From: Alistipes sp. ZOR0009
GTDB lineage: Bacteria; Bacteroidota; Bacteroidia; Bacteroidales; ZOR0009
NCBI RefSeq assembly: GCF_000798815.1
Contig: NZ_JTLD01000033.1
Span: 124,001-188,000, forward strand
DNA: 64,000 nucleotides
Direction of reading: 5' to 3'
In this document: positions 1 to 8,565 of the stretch, piece by piece
Layout of the letters: every line of letters begins with the position of its first letter
How positions within the stretch are numbered: position 1 is the stretch's first letter
The notes under the pieces: model-generated
Database searches by the model: none
What the model was told of the DNA's origin: nothing
Seen by the model: the letters and a program-made list of their open reading frames with translations, nothing else
Position numbers and translations under genes: made by a program

Positions 1-576
1 AAGACCTAACGTGAAGGAAGAAAGGTGCGAAATGTGTGAGACATAGGCTAGGTGCTTGTCATGCTCTTCCGAACCAATTCTTTTTAATTCCATCCCAATT
101 TGAACAAAAAGGTCCTCCACCTTATTTACTGCATCTGGAGCGCTTTGTTCCACATCGCAGATTATGCCCAACTTGCTAAAGAATAGTCCTGAATGGGCTG
201 CTGAAGGGCCGCTATATTCCGTTCCTGCAATAGGATGTGCCGCTACGAATCTATTCCGTCGAGGGTGCCCCTCTAGCTCTTTGCAAATCTGCTGTTTGGT
301 AGAACCAACATCAAAGATAACACCCTCTTGAGGTAAATGTTTTAGCGCTTCTTTGATGATTGCTGGCATTGAGCCTACAGGAACAGCGACAACCACAATG
401 TCCGATGCAGAGACAGCTTGTTCCAGCGGTAGGCACTGATCTACCAGCCCAAGATCAAGCGCTTCACGCTGGTGAAATGGGTTGTTGTCAACTCCAACAA
501 CTCGATGCCCCAGCATTTTTAAATCTAGAGCCATGGAGCCTCCTATTAGCCCAAGGCCGATTATGCTTATATTCAT
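1..576 (-). CDS. tyrA: Prephenate dehydrogenase, 3' end outside window
   Basis: The gene makes 4-hydroxyphenylpyruvate from prephenate for tyrosine synthesis, a cytoplasmic NAD-dependent step. About 192 codons are visible and the C-terminus lies beyond position 1. The N-terminus carries the Rossmann motif GLGLIGGS (residues 7-14), with Asp30 at the end of the second strand, which suggests NAD rather than NADP. The active-site motif HPIAGTE follows at residues 114-120. The ATG at 576 is one base after the stop of the upstream aminotransferase, so the two are probably co-transcribed and translationally coupled. It is the third gene of the pheA operon and should be under the tandem attenuators upstream of pheA. 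It is too short in view to exclude a C-terminal fusion. Confidence 0.9.
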   Translation of the reverse strand, partial: MNISIIGLGLIGGSMALDLKMLGHRVVGVDNNPFHQREALDLGLVDQCLPLEQAVSASDIVVVAVPVGSMPAIIKEALKHLPQEGVIFDVGSTKQQICKELEGHPRRNRFVAAHPIAGTEYSGPSAAHSGLFFSKLGIICDVEQSAPDAVNKVEDLFVQIGMELKRIGSEEHDKHLAYVSHISHLSSFTLGL

Positions 577-577
577 T

Positions 578-1744
578 TTAGTCGAGTTCAAAAGTACTTA
601 AAATGTTGGCAGCCTCTTTCAGTGTTGGTTCATCAGCACAAAGAGAAATGCGTAAAAAGCGATTACCATTGCTGCCAAAAACAGATCCTGGTGTTATGAA
701 TACTCCTTTTTGGTACAGAATTTTATCTGCCATAATTTCTGCGTTTTCGATGTTGTCTGGTATTTTTATCCAGAGAAACATGCCCGAATGTTGTCGGGGA
801 AGCTGGCATTCAATGTTGCTGGCAATTTCTTTTGCAATGGTAAGCCTTTTGGAGTATTCCGTATTTAGGAGGTCAAACCACTCCTGTTTTGCAGTTAGCG
901 CAGCCGAGGCGGCCATCTGAATTGGTTGTGCCATTCCCGAGTCCATATTACTTTTAAAGGTAAGCACTGCGCCAATGTGTTCTGATTTCCCCGCAAGCAT
1001 ACCAATACGCCATCCTGCCATATTATGGGATTTACTCAAGGAGTTTAGCTCTAGCACCACATCCTTAGCCCCGTCAACTGATAGCATGCTTATCGGTTTC
1101 GAGTTAAGAATGAAGCTGTACGGGTTGTCGTGGCAGATCAGAATTTTATGCTTTTTCCCGAATTGCACGAGCTTTTCAAAAAGATATTGTGATGCTTGAG
1201 CGCCTGTTGGCATATGCGGGTAGTTTACCCACATCAGCTTAACCTTGCTCAGGTCCTGCTTTTCAATCTCTTCGAAATTGGGATGAAAATCATTTTCCTC
1301 CAGCAGGTTGTATTCTACGGGTATTCCACCTGCAAGCTTGGTTGCGGCAGAGTAGGTAGGATAACCGGGGTTTGGAATAAGGACCTCATCACCTTCGTCT
1401 AAAAAAGCCATCGAGATGTGCATGATGCCCTCTTTAGATCCTGTAAGTGGAAGAATTTCATTTGCAGGGTCTAAATCGACACCATAGTAGCGCTGGTAAA
1501 AATCGGCAAATGACTGTCGAAGCGTTGTGGTTCCTATGTAGCTTTGGTACCCATGTACGCCGCTCTTTTGGCTGGTTTCGCAAAGCTTCTCTATCATCTC
1601 CGATGCTGGTTGGAGATCAGGATTGCCGATGCCTAGGTTGATGATCTTGACGCCATTTGCTCTCATTTGATCAATTTCCTTAAGCTTCTTTGAAAAGTAG
1701 TATTCGCTAACTTTTTCGATTCGACTCGATGGTTTTACGTGCAT
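578..1744 (-). CDS. PLP-dependent class I/II aminotransferase, probably aromatic
   Basis: This is a fold-type I aminotransferase of 388 residues. The PLP lysine is Lys238 in SLSKSHNMAGWRIG. The conserved NYPHMPTG (174-181) and Asp206 in CHDNPY bind the cofactor. Relatives are annotated as aspartate, aromatic or LL-diaminopimelate aminotransferases, so specificity cannot be read from sequence alone. Its place between pheA (18 bp upstream) and tyrA (1 bp downstream) argues that it transaminates phenylpyruvate and 4-hydroxyphenylpyruvate, completing phenylalanine and tyrosine synthesis. That function is inferred from context. The start at 1744 gives a normal N-terminus for the family. Confidence 0.88.
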   Translation of the reverse strand: MHVKPSSRIEKVSEYYFSKKLKEIDQMRANGVKIINLGIGNPDLQPASEMIEKLCETSQKSGVHGYQSYIGTTTLRQSFADFYQRYYGVDLDPANEILPLTGSKEGIMHISMAFLDEGDEVLIPNPGYPTYSAATKLAGGIPVEYNLLEENDFHPNFEEIEKQDLSKVKLMWVNYPHMPTGAQASQYLFEKLVQFGKKHKILICHDNPYSFILNSKPISMLSVDGAKDVVLELNSLSKSHNMAGWRIGMLAGKSEHIGAVLTFKSNMDSGMAQPIQMAASAALTAKQEWFDLLNTEYSKRLTIAKEIASNIECQLPRQHSGMFLWIKIPDNIENAEIMADKILYQKGVFITPGSVFGSNGNRFLRISLCADEPTLKEAANILSTFELD

Positions 1745-1762
1745 TTTTTGCTGTTTAATTCG

Positions 1763-2614
1763 TTAGAATATCTCAGAACCTGCTTGGTATTCGCCTAATA
1801 TTTTGAAGTAGGTGACGCTTTCGCTTAGCATTTTAACGGTGGCCAAATACTGCATGTAGTTGTTGTAACTCAGGTCGGCATGGAATACGTACTCCCATTT
1901 GGAACCCACTTTAGGTAGTGAGTGAAGCATTGTGAGGTTTACTCCGCACTCCGCAATGTCGTTTAGAATCCGAGCTAGTGCGCCAGGTTCGTGCTTGGCA
2001 GAGAAGCAAATGCTGGCTTTGTCCGATGTGGTGTTATGTATTCTTCCATTTTTACGGGTAAGAATAAGGAAGCGCGTATAGTTTTCTTTGTTGGACTCTA
2101 TTTCTGGGGCGATGATTTCTAGCCCGAAAATTTCTGCTGCAAGCGATGAGCCGATAGCCGCTTTACCTTTAAGTCCTTTTTCAGCGATCTTTTTTGCGCT
2201 TAAGGCGGTATCTTCCGATTCCACTACGCGCATGTGCGGATGTTGTTCCAAAAAATCAACGCATTGCTGTATTGCCATTGGGTGTGATGCTACTTCTGTA
2301 ATATCATCTAATGTTTGGCCTGGTTGTGCAATCAAATTTTGAACAATACGGAGGTATACTTCTCCGACAATTTGAAGTTCGGAATTTCGAAGAAGTGCGT
2401 AGTTGGGGAGGATTCCTCCTGCTACAGAGTTTTCAATTGCCATAAGTGCAGCATCTGCTTGCTCTGAGGAGGTTGCCTCTACGAGCTCTCTAAACGTAAG
2501 GCACTCGACGGTGACAATGTCGTTACCTAGCGCTTGGCGTGCTGCTATTTCGTGAAAAGCGCCTCTAACACCTTGGATTGCTACCATTATTGGCGATTCG
2601 TATTCTAATGTCAT
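1763..2614 (-). CDS. pheA: Prephenate dehydratase with ACT domain
   Basis: The enzyme converts prephenate to phenylpyruvate, the committed step to phenylalanine. The catalytic domain starts with GVRGAFHE (15-22) and contains the family TRF motif at 180-182 (in NYTRFLIL). A C-terminal ACT domain follows from about residue 203 (FSAKHEPGALARIL) and normally binds phenylalanine for feedback inhibition. The usual ESRP of the ACT domain is replaced by HSLP. There is no chorismate mutase domain, so the protein is monofunctional. The start at 2614 is uncertain: Met10 at 2587 lies nearer the conserved region. It is the first structural gene of an operon with the aminotransferase and tyrA, and sits 26 nt after the U-run of the second attenuator. 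Confidence 0.92.
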   Translation of the reverse strand: MTLEYESPIMVAIQGVRGAFHEIAARQALGNDIVTVECLTFRELVEATSSEQADAALMAIENSVAGGILPNYALLRNSELQIVGEVYLRIVQNLIAQPGQTLDDITEVASHPMAIQQCVDFLEQHPHMRVVESEDTALSAKKIAEKGLKGKAAIGSSLAAEIFGLEIIAPEIESNKENYTRFLILTRKNGRIHNTTSDKASICFSAKHEPGALARILNDIAECGVNLTMLHSLPKVGSKWEYVFHADLSYNNYMQYLATVKMLSESVTYFKILGEYQAGSEIF

Positions 2615-2640
2615 TGTTCTAGTTCTTTGAATTGCTAAAT

Positions 2641-2672
2641 AAAAAAAGGCCCCAACCTGTGGGACCTTTATG
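2641..2672 (-). terminator. Attenuator 2: terminator hairpin upstream of pheA
   Basis: On the minus strand a 7-bp stem (AGGUCCC with GGGGCCU, one G-U pair; plus-strand 2661-2667 and 2647-2653) is followed by seven U (2647-2641). The 5' arm and its flank (2661-2672) are complementary over 12 nt to the end of the leader peptide frame (2705-2716), with 11 Watson-Crick pairs and one G-U. The hairpin therefore has a built-in competing antiterminator. It lies 26 nt before the first possible pheA start. Confidence 0.85.
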
Positions 2673-2694
2673 TTTTGTTACTTCCTATTTAATT

Positions 2695-2823
2695 TCAGTA
2701 TACACATAAAGATCCCTGCTTTCTCCAGTAATAGAAAAAGTAAAAGAAATACACGGTAAAGAAGGAATTCGGTGCTTGTCCTAATTCTGCTTTTGTGGGC
2801 GGTATATTGAGCTTGTTTTTCAT
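2695..2823 (-). CDS. pheA leader peptide 2, aromatic-rich, 42 aa
   Basis: This small frame starts at ATG 2823 and ends with TGA at 2695-2697. Residues 21-33 are FFTVYFFYFFYYW: six Phe, four Tyr and one Trp in 13 codons. That is what a ribosome-stalling leader for an aromatic operon needs. The last codons (36-40, Gln-Gly-Ser-Leu-Cys) overlap the segment that pairs with the terminator arm. A stall in the aromatic run would leave that segment free. A ribosome reaching the stop would cover it. The frame was found by reading the pheA leader. No homology is claimed. Confidence 0.85.
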   Translation of the reverse strand: MKNKLNIPPTKAELGQAPNSFFTVYFFYFFYYWRKQGSLCVY

Positions 2824-2837
2824 TTGCGATTTTGGGT

Positions 2838-2869
2838 AAAAAAAAGAGCCCCATTTGGGGCTCCGCTAT
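2838..2869 (-). terminator. Attenuator 1: terminator hairpin after leader peptide 1
   Basis: On the minus strand a perfect 7-bp stem (GAGCCCC / GGGGCTC; plus-strand 2857-2863 and 2846-2852) with loop AAAT is followed by eight U (2845-2838). The 5' arm and its flank (2857-2869) can pair with leader codons 24-28 (2895-2907) as seven base pairs (one G-U), a 2x2 internal loop and four more pairs. This is an antiterminator that excludes the terminator stem. It lies 15 nt before the start of leader peptide 2. Confidence 0.85.
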
Positions 2870-2887
2870 ATGTCGTATTCGTTAAGT

Positions 2888-2977
2888 CTACACAATAGTT
2901 AAGCCCCCTCTTTTTTCAAAAAAGAAGTAATAAAAGAAATAAAACCAATTTGCTATTTGCTGACTTGCTTTCATCAT
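2888..2977 (-). CDS. pheA leader peptide 1, aromatic-rich, 29 aa
   Basis: Starting at ATG 2977 (or the adjacent ATG at 2974) and ending with TAG at 2888-2890, this frame encodes a 29-residue peptide. Residues 11-20 are WFYFFYYFFF, ten consecutive aromatic codons. Codons 24-26 (Gly-Gly-Leu, GGGGGCTTA) form the antiterminator strand. The spacing fits ribosome-mediated attenuation: a ribosome stalled in the Phe/Tyr run leaves these codons exposed, while one at the stop codon masks them. I see no clear promoter between here and the uvrA stop. A one-mismatch -7 box (TAATATTG) lies near 3000. Confidence 0.85.
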   Translation of the reverse strand: MMKASQQIANWFYFFYYFFFEKRGGLTIV

Positions 2978-3110
2978 TTCAATGCTTAACGATGCAATAT
3001 TAATCGTTTATTCCTTCCGTGCTCCTGTATTGGTGAAGTAAATAGCTGAATTTAACTTTTGTTAAAAAGTTGATTCGTGGTGCTATTCTCTCAATTACAG
3101 GATCTTTCTC

Positions 3111-5963
3111 TTATTTAAGATATGCTTTCAGGAATTGTCCGGTGTAGCTTTTTTTGTTTTTGGCAACTACTTCGGGAGTGCCAGTAGCAACAACTACGCC
3201 TCCTCCGGCTCCCCCTTCAGGCCCCATATCAATAAGGTAGTCGGCAACTTTGATTACGTCAAGATTATGCTCTATAACGATCATTGTATTACCTCTGTCT
3301 ACCAGCTTTTGTAGTACATCCAGCAGCTGGCGTACATCGTCGAAGTGGAGGCCTGTTGTTGGTTCGTCTAGTATATATAGGGTGTTACCGGTATCCCGTT
3401 TGGCGAGTTCGGTAGCGAGTTTTACTCGCTGACTTTCTCCTCCTGAAAGGGTGGTTGATGGCTGCCCTAAGGTTATATAGCCAAGTCCAACATCTTTTAG
3501 TGCTTTAATTTTTTGATGTATGGATGGGATATGCTCGAAGAAAACGGCAGCTTGATCGATGGTCATGTTTAGCACATCGCTAATCGTTTTGCCTTTATAC
3601 TTAACCTCCAACGTTTCGCGGTTGTAACGCTTTCCGTTGCATGTTTTGCAGGTTACGTATACATCGGGGAGAAAGTTCATCTCTATAGTCTGTACTCCAG
3701 CCCCCTTACACTTTTCGCAGCGTCCTCCTTTTACGTTGAAGGAGAATCGTCCCGCTTTAAATCCACGAATCTTGGATTCTGGGGTTGATTCAAATAGCTT
3801 CCTAATGTCGCCGAACACGTTGGTATAGGTCGCAGGGTTGGATCGTGGGGTTCTACCGAGCGGAGATTGATCTACATCAATAACCTTATCGAGATGTTTA
3901 AGCCCTTCCAGATCCTTATATGGCATTGGCTCTTTTGTAGATCGGTAGAAATGCTTGCTGAGTATGGGGTGTAGCGTTCCGTTTATAAGCGTTGATTTTC
4001 CGCTTCCTGACACTCCCGTTACGCAGATAAAACTTCCTAGAGGAAGGGATACCGACACATTTTTCAGGTTGTTGCCTGTTGCTCCTTTTATGGTAAGGCA
4101 TTCGCCGTTGCCTTGGCGTCGTTGCTCGGGGATTGCTATCTTTTTTTCGCTGCGAAGGTATTTTCCCGTTAAGGAGTCGGCGTTTTTAATCGTTTCGAAA
4201 GTGCCTGCAGCAACCACATCTCCACCATGAACGCCTGCGCGAGGTCCCATGTCTACAATATAGTCTGCTTCCTTCATCATATCTTCGTCGTGTTCTACTA
4301 CAATTACGGAGTTTCCCGAATCGCGTAGCTGCTTGAGCGAGGTGATGAGCTTCATGTTGTCGCGCTGATGCAAGCCGATGCTAGGTTCATCTAAAATGTA
4401 GAGTACGTTAACCAGCTTAGAGCCAATCTGGGTAGCCAAACGTATGCGCTGACTCTCACCCCCAGAAAGGGTTCCCGAAGAGCGGCTTAACGAGAGATAA
4501 CCTAAACCAACATCAATTAGGAAGCTTAGGCGCTCGCGAATCTCCTTTAAAATATCCCGAGCTATCGCTTTTTGCTTGCTATTTAGCAGCGGGTCGACAT
4601 GGAGAAACCATTCAAGAAGGGTTTCGATATCCATGGCCGACAGCTCTGATATGTTTTTTTCTGCCACCTTAAAGTAAAGCGCCTCCTCCTTAAGTCGAGT
4701 GCCGTTACATTGGGGGCATACGGTATATCGGGTAAACTGTTCTACCTTTTTCTTGGCCTTTTCGCTATCGTCGTCGTCTTTGCTCAGGTACGCAATTATA
4801 CCATCGAAGCTAAGAACGTATCCTGTTGTTCCCATTGGCGTTTCCGATAGGCGGAATGTTTCGTCAGAGCCGTATAGAATGATGTTCATGGCATCCTCCG
4901 AAATATCTTCGATAGGATCGTTTAGGGTAAAGCCATACTTGCGGCCAATAGCCTCGATCTGCCAAAAGATGAGGGCATTCTTAAAAGCTCCAATTGGCTC
5001 AATCCCTCCCTTGCGGATGCTAAGCTTGGGGTTTGGAATAATCTTGTCTACGTCGAGTTCCACCACATGTCCAAGTCCGTTACAGTGCGGGCAAGCTCCC
5101 TGTGGGGAGTTGAACGAGAAGGAGTGGGGGGCTGGTTCGTTGTAGGAAATACCGGTAGATGGGCACATCAGATGGCGGCTATAGAAACGGGTTGCATCCG
5201 TTTCGTAGTCGAGCACCATGATGGTACCTTTACCTTGGTTCATGGCGGTAACAACCGATTCGCGAAGGCGCTTGCGGTCGTCCTGTTTTACGACCAGCTT
5301 ATCAACCACCAGCTCTACATGGTGAACCTTATAGCGGTCGAGCTTCATCCCCGCCTTAATTTCGAGGATATTACCATCGACGCGGGCGTATAGAAAGCCC
5401 TTTTTACTTAGCTGCTCAAATAGCTCCTTGTAGTGTCCCTTTCTTCCTTTTACCAGAGGGGCAAGCACCGCCGCCTTTTTGCCTTCCATGTTCTCGGTGA
5501 TGAGATCCACAATTTGGTCGTCGGTGTAACGTACCATTTGCTCTCCCGTATTTTTGGAGTAGGCAATGGAGGCACGCGCAAAAAGAAGACGCATAAAGTC
5601 GTACACTTCGGTAATGGTACCGACTGTTGAGCGGGGATTCTTGTTGGTTGTTTTTTGCTCGATGGCAATAACGGGGCTAAGGCCAGTTATCTTATCTACA
5701 TCAGGGCGCTCCATGTTGCCCATAAATTGGCGGGCGTAGGCCGATAGCGTTTCGAGGTAGCGTCGTTGTCCTTCGGCATATATTGTCTCGAACGCTAAGG
5801 ATGATTTACCGCTGCCGCTGAGGCCTGTAATTACGGTTAGCGCGTTGCGAGGTATGGTTACGTCGATGTTGCGTAGGTTATGGACGCGCGCACCAAGCAC
5901 ATTTATTTCTCCTTCATCATGAAGGAGTGCGTCGTCAATGGTCTTATCGTTGTGTGTAGGCAT
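3111..5963 (-). CDS. uvrA: Excinuclease ABC subunit A
   Basis: UvrA is the damage-sensing ATPase of nucleotide excision repair and loads UvrB on DNA. The 950-residue length is normal. Two ABC modules are visible: the first Walker A is GLSGSGKS (47-54) and the second is GVSGSGKST. Both signature motifs read LSGGESQR. Zinc-binding cysteine pairs occur as CPHCNG, CPQCNG and CEKCKG...CKTCNG. The start overlaps the 3' end of the upstream lytic transglycosylase gene by 20 bp, so the two are probably co-transcribed. No strong terminator follows. A weak AACTTTT/AAAAGTT hairpin lies downstream, before the pheA leader. Confidence 0.97.
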   Translation of the reverse strand: MPTHNDKTIDDALLHDEGEINVLGARVHNLRNIDVTIPRNALTVITGLSGSGKSSLAFETIYAEGQRRYLETLSAYARQFMGNMERPDVDKITGLSPVIAIEQKTTNKNPRSTVGTITEVYDFMRLLFARASIAYSKNTGEQMVRYTDDQIVDLITENMEGKKAAVLAPLVKGRKGHYKELFEQLSKKGFLYARVDGNILEIKAGMKLDRYKVHHVELVVDKLVVKQDDRKRLRESVVTAMNQGKGTIMVLDYETDATRFYSRHLMCPSTGISYNEPAPHSFSFNSPQGACPHCNGLGHVVELDVDKIIPNPKLSIRKGGIEPIGAFKNALIFWQIEAIGRKYGFTLNDPIEDISEDAMNIILYGSDETFRLSETPMGTTGYVLSFDGIIAYLSKDDDDSEKAKKKVEQFTRYTVCPQCNGTRLKEEALYFKVAEKNISELSAMDIETLLEWFLHVDPLLNSKQKAIARDILKEIRERLSFLIDVGLGYLSLSRSSGTLSGGESQRIRLATQIGSKLVNVLYILDEPSIGLHQRDNMKLITSLKQLRDSGNSVIVVEHDEDMMKEADYIVDMGPRAGVHGGDVVAAGTFETIKNADSLTGKYLRSEKKIAIPEQRRQGNGECLTIKGATGNNLKNVSVSLPLGSFICVTGVSGSGKSTLINGTLHPILSKHFYRSTKEPMPYKDLEGLKHLDKVIDVDQSPLGRTPRSNPATYTNVFGDIRKLFESTPESKIRGFKAGRFSFNVKGGRCEKCKGAGVQTIEMNFLPDVYVTCKTCNGKRYNRETLEVKYKGKTISDVLNMTIDQAAVFFEHIPSIHQKIKALKDVGLGYITLGQPSTTLSGGESQRVKLATELAKRDTGNTLYILDEPTTGLHFDDVRQLLDVLQKLVDRGNTMIVIEHNLDVIKVADYLIDMGPEGGAGGGVVVATGTPEVVAKNKKSYTGQFLKAYLK

Positions 5964-6870
5964 TCTCTCTAAAACCTTCCTTTGGAATTTTAATAGTGTA
6001 CACCTTTCCTGGGTTTTTAGGTAGGGTATTAGTTCTCAACCATGGGTTGTAGAGCTTTAACAGCTTATAGTTGGTTTTGTTTGCGATGGCAAAACTAGCT
6101 AAATCTTCGATAGTAGAGTCAACCTGAACCTGGGTGTATTGTAATGGTGGGTACAGGTCTTTTTTCGTCAAATCAAAGCCGTACGACTTAGGATCTGAAA
6201 GAATAAGCTTAAAGGCAAGCACCCTAAAAATGTAGCGTCCTGTTTCATCTCCAAGAAGAAGGTCGTAGTATGATGCTTGTTTCTGCCTTTCGATGTGGCG
6301 CTTTAGCCCTGTTAGCCCGATGTTGTACGAGGCGGTAGCCAATGTCCAGCTTCCTAGCGATTCTTTAGCACGGCTAAGATATTTGACGGCGGCTTCTGTT
6401 GCCTTTTCGACATGGTAGCGCTCGTCGACATTCTCGTTTACCTCTAAGCCGTACTGCTTGGCTGTACCTTCCAGTATTTGCCAAGGTCCTGCCGCTTTAG
6501 CTGGCGATACCACGTTTTGCAAGCTGCTTTCGGCAATTGTAATATACTTAATGTCGTCGGGGACGTTGTTTGCTTTGAGTATTGGCTCTATAAGCGGAAA
6601 GTATCTTGAGGCTTGCATCAGGTTAAATAGCGTCTGGGAGTGCCAGAACGTGTTCACCATAATTTCGCGCTGTAGGCTTTCGTAGGTATCGAAGTTTACA
6701 AGGGGAACAGGCTCGTTGGCGTAGCTCATCTCCTTAGGGATGGGGGGTAATTCTGAGATGGAGGCCGTGCTTTTTTTATCTCCCGTACCGTTATCAGCGC
6801 ATGCAAATGCGATGCTGACTAAAATGGTAAGTGCGGAGGCTATTGCAATTTGGTATATTCTCATCTTCAC
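5944..6870 (-). CDS. Lytic transglycosylase, SLT domain, MltD-like
   Basis: This 308-residue envelope protein should cleave peptidoglycan between MurNAc and GlcNAc. An N-terminal hydrophobic segment (about 5-24) ends at Cys24 in IAFAC. That is a poor lipobox, so the protein is either a lipoprotein or simply secreted. The SLT domain spans about 85-220. The likely catalytic Glu is Glu114 in IAESSLQ, followed by AAGPWQIL and ATASYNIG, both typical. The C-terminal 50 residues (VDSTIEDLASFAIANKTNYK..) resemble a degenerate LysM. The gene overlaps uvrA by 20 bp. Confidence 0.85.
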   Translation of the reverse strand: MKMRIYQIAIASALTILVSIAFACADNGTGDKKSTASISELPPIPKEMSYANEPVPLVNFDTYESLQREIMVNTFWHSQTLFNLMQASRYFPLIEPILKANNVPDDIKYITIAESSLQNVVSPAKAAGPWQILEGTAKQYGLEVNENVDERYHVEKATEAAVKYLSRAKESLGSWTLATASYNIGLTGLKRHIERQKQASYYDLLLGDETGRYIFRVLAFKLILSDPKSYGFDLTKKDLYPPLQYTQVQVDSTIEDLASFAIANKTNYKLLKLYNPWLRTNTLPKNPGKVYTIKIPKEGFRENAYTQR

Positions 6871-6886
6871 TTTCTTATATGAACTG

Positions 6887-6920
6887 CAAATTTAGGTTTT
6901 AGAGGATGAAAACTAAGCAA
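6887..6920 (-). promoter_or_regulatory. Bacteroidota-type promoter for transglycosylase-uvrA
   Basis: Read on the minus strand, TTG (6920-6918), 23 nt and then TAAATTTG (6894-6887) match the TTG / TAnnTTTG consensus 17 nt before the start codon. The -7 element is perfect. The spacer is at the long end of the accepted range. Confidence 0.5.
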
Positions 6921-7102
6921 ATTATTTACGACGAAATAGAATCTTAGCTTAAAAAAGCTGCTATATTAGAGGAATGTTGTAGAGCAACAAATGCCCCAAA
7001 AACTTGTTATTAAGAGTGGCGTTTGGTGGTATTACGACCGGCAACTTTCGTTTTACGCAAGTAAAATGCCAGATTACCCAACCTCTATAAAATCTGACGT
7101 GT

Positions 7103-7669
7103 ATGAAATCACTTGTTATTTATGCTCATCCCAATCCCTTTAGCCTTAACCATTCGATTAAGGTGGAGGTGGTTCGTTTGCTTAAGGCTAAGGGCGACGA
7201 CGTGAAGGTTTCCGATTTGTACGAAATGGAGTTCAATCCGGTGCTAATGCCCGAAGATTTCAACCTTATTTTTAGCGGCACTGTGGCCGAAGATGTGAAG
7301 GTTGAGCAGGATAAAATTCGTTGGGCAGATAGGATTATTGTTATCTCGCCCATTTGGTGGACGGGGTTTCCGGCAATACTAAAGGGGTACTTCGACAGGG
7401 TGCTAACCTACGGTTTCGCCTATACGGTTGACGAGAGCGGATTTGGGCAGCCCCTAAAAGGGAAGAAGTCATTGCTGATATCTACCCATGGACAGCCGGA
7501 GTCGGTATACCATGATGGCATGTACAGCTCGTTTGTGGATACGCAGGACAAGGGTGTGTTCGGCTTCTGTGGTTTTGAGCTCGAGCAGCATAAGTTTTTT
7601 GCAGGCATTATGGGATCAACCGAGGAGCAGCGAAAGGCATTTCTGGCGAGCTTAAAGGATATAGTATAA
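7103..7669 (+). CDS. NAD(P)H-dependent oxidoreductase, flavodoxin-2 fold
   Basis: The 188-residue protein belongs to the flavodoxin-2 family of FMN/FAD quinone reductases (NQO/KefF/MdaB relatives). The nucleotide-binding start is YAHPNPFSLN (7-16). The central PIWWTGFPAILKGYFDRV is the typical flavin-contacting segment. It is cytoplasmic with no signal peptide. Substrate is unknown. It stands alone, with its own bidirectional terminator immediately downstream and a convergent lysozyme gene. Confidence 0.85.
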   Translation: MKSLVIYAHPNPFSLNHSIKVEVVRLLKAKGDDVKVSDLYEMEFNPVLMPEDFNLIFSGTVAEDVKVEQDKIRWADRIIVISPIWWTGFPAILKGYFDRVLTYGFAYTVDESGFGQPLKGKKSLLISTHGQPESVYHDGMYSSFVDTQDKGVFGFCGFELEQHKFFAGIMGSTEEQRKAFLASLKDIV

Positions 7670-7670
7670 A

Positions 7671-7701
7671 AAAGAGAGAGCCCCATTGGGGCTCTCTCTT
7701 T
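7671..7701. terminator. Bidirectional terminator
   Basis: A perfect 14-bp stem (7671-7684 / 7688-7701) with a 3-nt loop is flanked by A and T runs on both sides. It serves the oxidoreductase on the plus strand and the GH25 gene on the minus strand. Confidence 0.9.
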
Positions 7702-7702
7702 T

Positions 7703-8425
7703 TTATCTTTTCATCAGCAGCTCTCGCAGCTCTCTTTTCGAGCCTACAAAAACGTTGCGATCGACTCTGGTGTTTACCCCAGGTATTTTGTATCGGTCTG
7801 TTTGCTGCCAGAAGGTCCAGTCTTCAGGTTCTCCGTAGTAATCGGTAATCCAGAGAACGTAGTCTTTGCTGATTGACCCCTTTAAATATTTTTGGTAGAA
7901 ATCGTAATCTAGGTAAATGATGGGCTTTACGCCGTAGTGGTTTTCCACATCTTTTAGCCACGACTTCACCTCGCTGATGATCTTCTTGCGCGAAGGCATT
8001 CTGCGCTTGAACTCGACATCGAGTACTGGAGGAAGGTCGCCCTTATCAAGCCTTACGGTGTTGATGAAGTTTTTGGCCTGATCCTTACCGGTTGATTTGT
8101 AGCTGAAGAAGTGGTAGGCCCCACGAATTATTTGGTGCTTTTTGAGCTCCTCGAAGTGATTCTTGTATAGCGGATCTCGAACGGTAACCCCTTCGGTAGC
8201 CTTTACGAACACAAAATCGATGCCCGAATCGGAAACCTTTTCCCAGTTAATGTGGCTTTGGTGGCGCGATACGTCAATTCCCCAAACAGGGTATCTGGTT
8301 TTGTCTACGTCAAAGTAAAACTCGTTGCCACCATCGCTTGATTTGCTGCCGCAGCACGGCATTATAATTAATGCTACCAGCGCTGGCAGCAGGGATTTCG
8401 AAAACTTCAGCCTCATTTTTTTCAA
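7703..8425 (-). CDS. GH25 lysozyme (muramidase), exported
   Basis: This 240-residue GH25 family protein hydrolyses the MurNAc-GlcNAc bond of peptidoglycan. The N-terminus is a signal sequence ending near Cys24/Cys25 (IIMPCC), so it may be a lipoprotein. The GH25 barrel begins with GIDVSRHQ (49-56). The catalytic pair is in LDVE (Asp136 and Glu138). The C-terminal WITDYY and FWQQTDRY segments are also typical of the family. It is divergently transcribed from the PBP1A gene, so a cell-wall turnover role is plausible but not proven. A phage origin is unlikely given the context and signal peptide. Confidence 0.88.
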   Translation of the reverse strand: MKKMRLKFSKSLLPALVALIIMPCCGSKSSDGGNEFYFDVDKTRYPVWGIDVSRHQSHINWEKVSDSGIDFVFVKATEGVTVRDPLYKNHFEELKKHQIIRGAYHFFSYKSTGKDQAKNFINTVRLDKGDLPPVLDVEFKRRMPSRKKIISEVKSWLKDVENHYGVKPIIYLDYDFYQKYLKGSISKDYVLWITDYYGEPEDWTFWQQTDRYKIPGVNTRVDRNVFVGSKRELRELLMKR

Positions 8426-8512
8426 CTAACGTAATAATGGCGGCAAAAGTAATTATTATTGGGCGAGTTACCCAGCATTAAAATCATAGAAAAGCTATTT
8501 TAAACTGTTAAA

Positions 8513-8545
8513 TTTGCGTTCAAAATCCCAGAAAAGCTATCTTTG
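8513..8545 (+). promoter_or_regulatory. Promoter of the PBP1A gene
   Basis: TTTG at 8513-8516, a 21-nt spacer and a perfect TATCTTTG at 8538-8545 match the Bacteroidota consensus, with the start codon 20 nt further on. On the other strand TACTTTTG (8451-8444) is a candidate -7 box for the divergent lysozyme gene, without a clear -33. Confidence 0.65.
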
Positions 8546-8565
8546 GCGCAAATCTAAGATGTAGA

